This document shows positions 1 to 6,165 of a stretch of DNA of 6,165 nucleotides, one piece after another. The DNA lies in contig JAKPAR010000294.1 of the NCBI GenBank assembly GCA_029779375.1, positions 1 to 6,165 of the forward strand, read 5' to 3'. A program made the position numbers and the translations under genes. The DNA is from Bacillota bacterium. Its GTDB lineage: Bacteria > Bacillota > Clostridia > Tissierellales > Sporanaerobacteraceae. Each line of letters begins with the position of its first letter. Within the stretch, counting starts at the first letter, position 1. Below the pieces are notes generated by a model. The model did not search any database and was not told the origin of the DNA. It saw only the letters and a list, made by a program, of their open reading frames with translations.

Positions 1-990
1 CCAAATCCTAAATATAGCTTAGAACCAGTGGCAAAGAGATTGTCTGAACTATTGGGAAAAGAAGTAGTATTTGCAGATGATGAAAAAGTAGTTAGTGAAA
101 ACGTAAAAAAAATAGTAGATAATATGAAACCAGGAGATGTAGTTTTGTTACAAAATACTAGATATAGGAGTGAAGAAGAAAAGAATGGTGAAGAATTTGC
201 AAAAGAACTAGCTTCTCTTGGAGATTTATATGTAAATGATGCTTTTGGAACTTCTCATAGAGCTCATGCTTCAAATGTAGGAGTTTCTAGTTTCTTGCCA
301 TCAAGCGTTGGATTTTTAGTCAAGAAAGAAATTGAAGTCATGGGAAAGGCTTTGGAAAATCCTGAAAGACCTTTTGTAGCTATATTGGGTGGTGCAAAGG
401 TATCGGATAAAATTGGTGTTATAGAGAATTTGATTGAGAAAGTTGATACTATACTTATTGGTGGAGGAATGGCTTATACTTTTTTGAAAGCTAAAGGCTA
501 TAATGTAGGTAAATCACTTCTTGAAGAGGATAAAATAGATTTAGCTAAAAGCTTAATGGAAAAAGCTAAAAAAAAGAATGTAAAACTATTGTTGCCAATA
601 GATACAGTAGTGGCTAAAGAATTTAAAAATGATACAGAATATAAAACAGTTAATGTAGATAGTATTCCAGAAGATATGATGGGATTGGATATAGGGGAAA
701 AGACAGTTAAGCTATTTAGTGAGGAAATTAAGAATGCTAAAACTGTTGTATGGAATGGGCCTATGGGAGTATTTGAAATGGAAAATTTCAAAGTTGGAAC
801 TGATGAAATAGCTAGAGCTATGGCTGAAACATCTGCTGTGACAATAGTTGGGGGCGGGGATAGTGCTTCAGCTGTTGAAAAAGCTGGATTTGAAGACAAA
901 ATGACTCATATTTCAACAGGTGGCGGTGCTTCATTAGAATTTTTGGAAGGCAAAGTATTGCCAGGGATTGCGGCTATTAGTGAAAAATAA
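1..990 (+). CDS. pgk: phosphoglycerate kinase, 5'-truncated by window edge
   Basis: Cytosolic glycolytic kinase that transfers the acyl phosphate of 1,3-bisphosphoglycerate to ADP, giving 3-phosphoglycerate and ATP. The frame is open from base 1 ([14 protein letters not shown]), so the gene starts upstream. The in-frame GTG at 28 is an internal valine, not a start. There are 329 codons here against about 395 for the family, so roughly 65-70 N-terminal residues are missing, including the DxN substrate motif and catalytic arginine. Visible Pgk signatures, in window codons, are the NTRY segment near 52, NDAFG...HRAHAS near 80-90, GGAKVSDK near 130 (nucleotide-site lysines), [11 protein letters not shown] near 155, WNGPMGVFE near 253, [13 protein letters not shown] near 285 and the C-terminal [18 protein letters not shown]. 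No frameshift or missing key residue is seen. It is followed after 13 nt by tpiA, in the usual glycolytic gene order. Confidence 0.98.
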   Translation, partial: PNPKYSLEPVAKRLSELLGKEVVFADDEKVVSENVKKIVDNMKPGDVVLLQNTRYRSEEEKNGEEFAKELASLGDLYVNDAFGTSHRAHASNVGVSSFLPSSVGFLVKKEIEVMGKALENPERPFVAILGGAKVSDKIGVIENLIEKVDTILIGGGMAYTFLKAKGYNVGKSLLEEDKIDLAKSLMEKAKKKNVKLLLPIDTVVAKEFKNDTEYKTVNVDSIPEDMMGLDIGEKTVKLFSEEIKNAKTVVWNGPMGVFEMENFKVGTDEIARAMAETSAVTIVGGGDSASAVEKAGFEDKMTHISTGGGASLEFLEGKVLPGIAAISEK

Positions 991-998
991 AGGGAGTG
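991..998 (+). promoter_or_regulatory. RBS that fixes the tpiA start
   Basis: AGGGAGTG lies directly after the pgk stop codon, 5-7 nt before ATG 1004. The frame stays open upstream as far as 968, inside pgk. This Shine-Dalgarno position, and the standard TIM N-terminus (VPIIAGNWKMN), place the start at 1004. Confidence 0.8.
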
Positions 999-1003
999 AT
1001 TTG

Positions 1004-1750
1004 ATGCGTGTTCCAATTATCGCGGGAAATTGGAAGATGAATAATACAGTAGATGAAGCGGTAAATTTGATTAGAGATATAAAAAAAGGAAAAAAAAATT
1101 CTGATGTAGAAGTTGTTGTATGTGTTCCTTTTACTGCTCTATGGCAAGTAAAAAAAGAAATAGAGGGAACAAGTATAAAACTTGGTGCACAAAATATGCA
1201 TTGGGAAGACAGAGGAGCTTTTACAGGAGAAATTTCTCCACTTATGCTTAAAGAAATAGGTATAGATTATGTGATTATAGGCCATTCAGAAAGAAGACAA
1301 TATTTCAATGAAACAGATGAAACTGTAAATAAAAAAGTTAAAGCTGCATTGAAATATGATATAAAACCCATAATATGTGTTGGAGAGACGTTGGAAGAAA
1401 GAGAAAAAGGTATGGAAAAAGATGTAGTTAAAAGACAAGTAGAAGCTGCATTGGAAGATATAGATAAAAAAAATATTGAAGACATAGTCATAGCTTATGA
1501 GCCTATTTGGGCTATTGGTACTGGCAAAACTGCTTCAAACAAAGATGCCAATGATATGATAAGTTTTATTAGACAGACAGTTTCTGATAAATATGGTGAA
1601 AATATTTCTCAAAGTATGAGAATTCAATATGGAGGAAGTGTTAAACCAAACAATATAAAAGAACTTATGACTGAAAGTGATATAGATGGAGCACTAGTAG
1701 GTGGAGCTAGTTTGAAAGCAGATGATTTTTTGAAACTTATAAATTTCTAA
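1004..1750 (+). CDS. tpiA: triosephosphate isomerase
   Basis: Cytosolic TIM-barrel enzyme, usually a dimer, that interconverts dihydroxyacetone phosphate and glyceraldehyde 3-phosphate. At 248 aa it is the normal family length. Active-site elements seen: N9 and K11 in AGNWKMN (substrate binding), H94 in IIGHSERR (electrophile), E166 in AYEPIWAIGTGK (general base, followed by the mobile loop at about 167-175), and phosphate-binding glycines in YGGSVKP (209-215) and LVGGASL (231-237). ATG 1004 is preferred over upstream in-frame codons, including a TTG at 1001 immediately before it, because of RBS spacing and the canonical N-terminus. It sits 13 nt after pgk and 13 nt before gpmI, with no promoter or terminator in either gap, so cotranscription is expected. 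Nothing unusual was found. Confidence 0.98.
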   Translation: MRVPIIAGNWKMNNTVDEAVNLIRDIKKGKKNSDVEVVVCVPFTALWQVKKEIEGTSIKLGAQNMHWEDRGAFTGEISPLMLKEIGIDYVIIGHSERRQYFNETDETVNKKVKAALKYDIKPIICVGETLEEREKGMEKDVVKRQVEAALEDIDKKNIEDIVIAYEPIWAIGTGKTASNKDANDMISFIRQTVSDKYGENISQSMRIQYGGSVKPNNIKELMTESDIDGALVGGASLKADDFLKLINF

Positions 1751-1757
1751 TGGAGGC
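1751..1757 (+). promoter_or_regulatory. RBS of gpmI
   Basis: TGGAGGC lies immediately after the tpiA stop codon, with the GGAGG core 7 nt before ATG 1764. It supports that start and close coupling of the two genes. Confidence 0.75.
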
Positions 1758-1763
1758 TTTATT

Positions 1764-3302
1764 ATGCACAATAAAAAACCAGTAATGCTCATGATATTAG
1801 ATGGTTGGGGATTGGAAGAAAAAAAAGAAGGAAATGCAATTAAACTTGCAAACACACCGAATTATGATAGACTCCTAAAAGAATATCCCAATACAAAATT
1901 AAGTCCTAGTGGACTTTCTGTAGGATTGCCAGATGGGCAAATGGGAAATTCAGAAGTAGGACATTTAAATATTGGAGCAGGAAGAATTGTATATCAAGAA
2001 TTAACTAGGATAACTAAATCTATTGAAGACGGAGATTTCTTTTATAAAGAAGAATTCTTAAAAGCCATAGCAAATGTAAAGGCAAATAACAGCAAGATTC
2101 ATGTAATGGGCTTGGTGTCTGATGGCGGTGTACATAGCCACAATACCCATCTTTATGCACTATTAGAGCTATTCAAAAAGGAAGGTATTGAAAATGTGTG
2201 TGTTCATGCTTTTTTAGATGGAAGAGATGTACCTCCAACAAGTGGTAAAAGCTATATCGAAGAACTAGAGAAAAAGATAGATGAAATAGGAGTAGGGAAA
2301 ATTGCTACAGTATCAGGTAGGTACTATGCTATGGATAGAGATAAGAGATGGGAAAGAGTGAAGCTTGCCTATGATGCTATGGTGTTGGGAAATGGGAAAA
2401 AAGAAATAAATGCTGTAGAAGCTATTGAAAAATCCTATGCAGAAGGTGTTACAGATGAGTTTGTAGTACCAACAGTTATCTATGAAGATAGAAAGCCTGT
2501 AGGAACTATTGAAGATGGAGATTCTATTATATTTTTCAATTTTAGGCCCGATAGAGCTAGAGAAATAACTAGAGCTATAGTTGATGAAAAATTTGAGGGA
2601 TTTAAAAGACAAAAGAAAGTTGAAACTTTCTATGTGACAATGACTCAGTATGATAAGACTATTGAGAATGTTCATGTAGTATATAAACCAGAAAAGTATA
2701 AAAACACATTAGGTGAATATGTAAGTAAACTTGGGATGAAACAACTTAGAATTGCAGAAACTGAAAAGTACGCTCACGTGACTTTCTTTTTCAATGGAGG
2801 GGTAGAAGAGCCAAATTTAAATGAAGATAGGGTTCTCATTCCATCTCCTAAAGTTCCAACATATGATATGCAACCAGAGATGAGTGCTATTGAAGTAAAA
2901 AATGAAGTTATAAGAAGAATTAAAATGGATGAATATGACCTTATTATCTTAAATTTTGCAAATCCTGATATGGTAGGGCATACAGGAAATTTGGAAGCTA
3001 CTATAAAAGCTATAGAGACTATAGATATTTGTATGGGAGAAATAGTAGAAGAAATTCTAAATAGAGATGGAAAACTTATGATTACTGCGGATCATGGAAA
3101 TGCAGAAAAAATGATTGATGAAGAAGGTCATCCTGTTACATCTCATACAACAAATAAAGTTCCTTGCATCATTATAGGAGTAGGAAATGTTCGTTTAAGA
3201 GAAGGAAAACTTGCAGATATTTCTCCGACATTACTCCATATGATGAATATTGAAGTTCCAAAAGAGATGACAGGTCAATCACTAATTTTAGAGGAGGAAT
3301 AA
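1764..3302 (+). CDS. gpmI: 2,3-bisphosphoglycerate-independent phosphoglycerate mutase
   Basis: Converts 3-phosphoglycerate to 2-phosphoglycerate through a phosphoserine intermediate. The family belongs to the alkaline phosphatase superfamily and normally uses two Mn2+ ions. The 512 aa match the usual 510-514. Residues seen in order: metal ligand D13 in ILDGWG; nucleophile S63 in GNSEVGHLNIGAGR; H124 in GGVHSH; DGRDVPP (152-158); R186 and R192 in SGRYYAMDRDKRW; RPDRARE (261-267); K335 in AETEKYAHVTFF; the metal-site motifs PDMVGHTG (401-408) and TADHGN (441-446); and H461 in TSHTTN. Both the phosphatase core and the inserted transferase domain are therefore intact. In spore-forming Firmicutes this enzyme is known to be pH-sensitive through its Mn2+ dependence. 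That is family knowledge, not visible here. Its last codons carry the eno RBS. Confidence 0.98.
   Translation: MHNKKPVMLMILDGWGLEEKKEGNAIKLANTPNYDRLLKEYPNTKLSPSGLSVGLPDGQMGNSEVGHLNIGAGRIVYQELTRITKSIEDGDFFYKEEFLKAIANVKANNSKIHVMGLVSDGGVHSHNTHLYALLELFKKEGIENVCVHAFLDGRDVPPTSGKSYIEELEKKIDEIGVGKIATVSGRYYAMDRDKRWERVKLAYDAMVLGNGKKEINAVEAIEKSYAEGVTDEFVVPTVIYEDRKPVGTIEDGDSIIFFNFRPDRAREITRAIVDEKFEGFKRQKKVETFYVTMTQYDKTIENVHVVYKPEKYKNTLGEYVSKLGMKQLRIAETEKYAHVTFFFNGGVEEPNLNEDRVLIPSPKVPTYDMQPEMSAIEVKNEVIRRIKMDEYDLIILNFANPDMVGHTGNLEATIKAIETIDICMGEIVEEILNRDGKLMITADHGNAEKMIDEEGHPVTSHTTNKVPCIIIGVGNVRLREGKLADISPTLLHMMNIEVPKEMTGQSLILEEE
3291..3297 (+). promoter_or_regulatory. RBS of eno, embedded in the end of gpmI
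   Basis: GAGGAGG lies within the last glutamate codons of gpmI, 8 nt before ATG 3306. It favours that ATG over a second in-frame ATG at 3312, which would be 14 nt away. It also implies that ribosomes ending gpmI pass over the eno initiation site. Confidence 0.8.
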
Positions 3303-4598
<1,296 letters not shown>

Positions 4599-4604
4599 AA
4601 AGTA

Positions 4605-4663
4605 AAAAGGTATAAATAAATAGTAAGGGTGCCCTTACTATTTATTTATGTATTGGACCTTTT
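4605..4663 (+). terminator. hairpin terminator after eno, possibly bidirectional
   Basis: Arm ATAAATAAATAGTAAGGG (4612-4629) is the exact reverse complement of 4632-4649, giving an 18-bp repeat around a TG centre; in RNA the apical pairs must open to form a real loop. The GC-rich top followed by ATTTATTTAT resembles a core stem with a U-rich tail. An outer 7-bp helix is also possible: AAAAGGT (4605-4611) with ACCTTTT (4657-4663), leaving a 7-nt bulge at 4650-4656. The plus-strand T-run is only four bases. On the minus strand the hairpin is followed by a much richer T-tract, the complement of the A-rich stretch around 4588-4608. It starts 14 nt after the eno stop. Termination of the glycolytic operon is inferred from position and structure. 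Confidence 0.75.
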
Positions 4664-4674
4664 GCCATTTTCTA

Positions 4675-4703
4675 TTGATTTTATATAGGCACTGTGTTAA
4701 AAT
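4675..4703 (+). promoter_or_regulatory. SigA-type extended -10 promoter for secG-hppA
   Basis: A -35 box TTGATT (4675-4680) and a -10 box TAAAAT (4698-4703) are separated by 17 bp. The -10 is preceded by TGTG at 4693-4696 plus one base, which matches the Gram-positive TRTG extended -10 element. Transcription would start near 4710, leaving a leader of about 50 nt before secG. The site lies just downstream of the eno hairpin, so the two features separate two transcription units. No operator or riboswitch was recognised in the leader. Confidence 0.72.
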
Positions 4704-4747
4704 ATTGTTGTTTATGAGTAGAAAGGTATATTTTTTGCATAGAGAAC

Positions 4748-4756
4748 AGGAGGTGG
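4748..4756 (+). promoter_or_regulatory. RBS that fixes the secG GTG start
   Basis: AGGAGGTGG is a strong Shine-Dalgarno site whose AGGAGG core ends 7 nt before GTG 4761. No in-frame ATG is similarly placed, so the GTG start is well supported. Confidence 0.85.
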
Positions 4757-4760
4757 AAAA

Positions 4761-4988
4761 GTGCAAACATTATTTTCAATAATTATTTTGATTGCAAGTG
4801 TAGTGTTGATATTTACGGTCATGTTGCAACCAAGCAAATCAGAGGGCCTTGGGACTATTGGTGGTGCAGGAGAAAGTATTTGGGGAAAAAGCAAAAGCAA
4901 AAATTATGAAGATAAACTAGCTAAGGCAACTACTATAGCAGCCATTGTATTTATGGTTTCTGCAATAGTATTAGCTGCAATACAATAA
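4761..4988 (+). CDS. secG: preprotein translocase subunit SecG
   Basis: Small accessory subunit of the SecYEG protein-conducting channel in the cytoplasmic membrane; it stimulates SecA-driven export. The 75-aa product has the family layout: a hydrophobic helix at about 3-22, a conserved cytoplasmic loop QPSKSEGLGTIGG (23-35) rich in glycine and followed by a basic KSKSK stretch, and a second hydrophobic helix at about 56-74. Length and motif are typical of Firmicute SecG. Translation starts at GTG, unlike the ATG of the complete neighbours, but with a strong RBS. It has its own likely promoter at 4675-4703. The next gene, hppA, begins 20 nt after the stop with no terminator between them, so the two are probably cotranscribed. 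In many Firmicutes secG is instead followed by rnr and smpB. Confidence 0.95.
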   Translation: MQTLFSIIILIASVVLIFTVMLQPSKSEGLGTIGGAGESIWGKSKSKNYEDKLAKATTIAAIVFMVSAIVLAAIQ

Positions 4989-4991
4989 AAC

Positions 4992-5000
4992 AAAGGAGGT
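4992..5000 (+). promoter_or_regulatory. RBS of hppA, full anti-SD match
   Basis: AAAGGAGGT is fully complementary to the canonical 3' end of 16S rRNA and ends 8 nt before ATG 5009. It predicts efficient initiation and fixes the start in the short secG-hppA gap. Confidence 0.85.
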
Positions 5001-5008
5001 ATTATAAA

Positions 5009-6165
5009 ATGGACAATGCTATTATAATAGCACCTATTGTTGGCGTACTAGCACTACTTTTTGCTCTTTATAAGGCAAATTCAATCAACAAAGTAGCGCC
5101 TGGCACAGATAGGATGAAGGAAATTTCATCTTATATACAAGAAGGTGCTATGGCATTTTTAAAGAGAGAGTACAAATCTCTAGCAATTTTTATTGTTGTA
5201 CTATTTATAGTATTAGCTATTGGTATTAGTCCAAAAACGGCATTATGTTTCTTATTAGGAGCAATATTTTCTATATTGGCAGGCTATTTTGGAATGAGAG
5301 TTGCCACAAAAGCCAATGTAAGAACTGCCAATGCTGCAAAAGAAGAAGGTATGAACAAAGCTCTAAATGTTGCTTTTTCAGGTGGAGCAGTTATGGGAAT
5401 GTGTGTAGTAGGCCTTGGAGTATTAGGAGTAGGTCTATTATACATAATATTTGAGGATCCAGAAATCATAACTGGATTTGGACTTGGCGCTTCATCAATA
5501 GCACTTTTTGCTCGTGTTGGTGGTGGAATTTATACAAAAGCTGCTGACGTTGGAGCTGACCTAGTTGGGAAAGTTGAAGCTGGAATTCCAGAGGATGACC
5601 CAAGAAATCCTGCTGTTATCGCAGATAATGTTGGAGACAATGTAGGGGACGTAGCTGGAATGGGTGCTGATTTATTTGAATCCTATGTTGGTGCAATTAT
5701 TTCAGCAATCACTCTTGGAATAGCTGCTTATGGAGATAGTGGTGTTAATTATGCATTAGCACTTGCATCTGTAGGTATTGTTGCTTCAATCATTGGTGTT
5801 TTCTTTGTAAGAGGAAATAAAGATCCACAAAAATCTTTAAATACAGGTACAGCTGTAAGTTCAATCATTACTATCATATTTGCATTTATATTGAGTAATT
5901 CAATGTTAGGATCTTATAGACCATTTGTATCAATACTATCTGGTCTTGCAGTAGGAATTATAATAGCAAAGATAACAGAATACTATACATCTGCTGATTA
6001 TAAACCTGTAAAGAGAATAGCAGATGAATCAGAAACTGGAGCATCAACAAATATCATAGGTGGACTTTCTGTAGGGATGATGTCTACAGGAGGACCAATC
6101 ATTGTTATAGCAATTGGAATATTAGTTGCATTTTATGCTTCAAATGGAGCAACAAGTGCAGCAGA
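5009..6165 (+). CDS. hppA: membrane ion-translocating pyrophosphatase, 3'-truncated
   Basis: Membrane-integral pyrophosphatase that couples hydrolysis of cytosolic PPi to export of H+ or Na+. The frame is open from ATG 5009 to the window end: 385 full codons, of about 670-730 in bacterial homologues, so roughly the last 40-45% is missing. Seen: helix 1 at about 4-21; the IQEGAMAFLKREY motif (43-55); helices at about 57-73, 77-96 and 121-148; GGGIYTKAADVGADLVGKVE (171-190); the PPi/Mg2+-binding stretch PEDDPRNPAVIADNVGDNVGD (194-214, acidic residues D196, D197, D206, D210 and D214); and further helices to about 380. In helix 6, D221 and E224 (DLFESYVG) match the Thermotoga maritima Na+-pump arrangement. 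The K+-dependence residue lies in the missing part. Translation from secG is probably linked by their short 20-nt gap. Confidence 0.96.
   Translation, partial: MDNAIIIAPIVGVLALLFALYKANSINKVAPGTDRMKEISSYIQEGAMAFLKREYKSLAIFIVVLFIVLAIGISPKTALCFLLGAIFSILAGYFGMRVATKANVRTANAAKEEGMNKALNVAFSGGAVMGMCVVGLGVLGVGLLYIIFEDPEIITGFGLGASSIALFARVGGGIYTKAADVGADLVGKVEAGIPEDDPRNPAVIADNVGDNVGDVAGMGADLFESYVGAIISAITLGIAAYGDSGVNYALALASVGIVASIIGVFFVRGNKDPQKSLNTGTAVSSIITIIFAFILSNSMLGSYRPFVSILSGLAVGIIIAKITEYYTSADYKPVKRIADESETGASTNIIGGLSVGMMSTGGPIIVIAIGILVAFYASNGATSAA

Noticed and set aside
498..899. Minus-strand open frame within pgk
   Set aside because: Low-complexity Ser/Ile/Leu-rich translation antisense to a clear Pgk region, with no recognisable family. 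It is a shadow of AT-rich coding sequence.
28..990. pgk starting at GTG 28
   Set aside because: The frame is open to base 1 with typical Pgk sequence before it (KYSLEPV), and the missing N-terminal domain is essential. The GTG is an internal valine in a gene cut by the window edge.
968..1003. A 12-residue N-terminal extension of tpiA overlapping pgk
   Set aside because: The extra residues lie over the pgk tail in another frame. The RBS at 991-998 and the canonical TIM N-terminus place the start at 1004.
1267..1491. Minus-strand open frame within tpiA
   Set aside because: Antisense to the TIM active-site region, with biased composition and no supporting features.
2313..2675. Minus-strand open frame within gpmI
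   Set aside because: Antisense to conserved GpmI motifs. The translation is rich in Ser, Ile and Phe as expected from reverse-complemented AT-rich codons.
4704..4747. Riboswitch or attenuator in the secG leader
   Set aside because: The leader is only about 50 nt, and I found no convincing paired arms or known riboswitch core.
4712..4900. Minus-strand open frame across the secG start
   Set aside because: It covers the secG RBS and coding region on the opposite strand. No RBS, promoter or family resemblance supports it.
5245..5454. Cysteine-rich plus-strand open frame (CxxCKNCQCC-like)
   Set aside because: It looks like a small metal-binding protein, but it is the out-of-frame reading of strongly conserved hppA sequence and has no RBS.

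Overview
The window is AT-rich and Gram-positive in character. Shine-Dalgarno sites are strong (up to AAAGGAGGT), AGA is the main arginine codon, ATA is common for isoleucine, and intergenic gaps are short. Gene content is a Pgk-Tpi-GpmI-Eno glycolytic run, then SecG, then a membrane pyrophosphatase. This fits a low-GC anaerobic Firmicute (Clostridia or Tissierellia-like). The genus cannot be fixed from the sequence alone.

Region 1 (1-4598, all on +) is the distal part of a glycolytic operon: pgk (5' end outside the window), tpiA, gpmI and eno. Gaps are 13, 13 and 3 nt, with no promoter or terminator seen between genes. Together the products convert 1,3-bisphosphoglycerate to phosphoenolpyruvate and interconvert the triose phosphates. 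The gap gene and its CggR-type regulator would be expected upstream, outside the window. All catalytic residues I could check are present, so these look like ordinary working housekeeping enzymes.

Region 2 (4599-4760) is a 162-nt intergenic region. It holds a near-perfect 18-bp inverted repeat that probably terminates the glycolytic operon. A convincing extended -10 SigA-type promoter follows and starts a new transcription unit.

Region 3 (4761-6165) is that second unit: secG (GTG start, strong RBS), then 20 nt later hppA, a membrane-bound ion-pumping pyrophosphatase cut off by the window end after about 385 codons. hppA directly behind secG is the least conventional part of the layout, because in many Firmicutes secG is followed by rnr and smpB. 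The pump carries its helix-6 gate glutamate at the position used by the Na+-pumping Thermotoga maritima enzyme, not at the plant H+-pump position.

I found no mobile element, CRISPR array, tRNA, rRNA or new defence-like system. The window is mostly core metabolism, and the findings are correspondingly modest.
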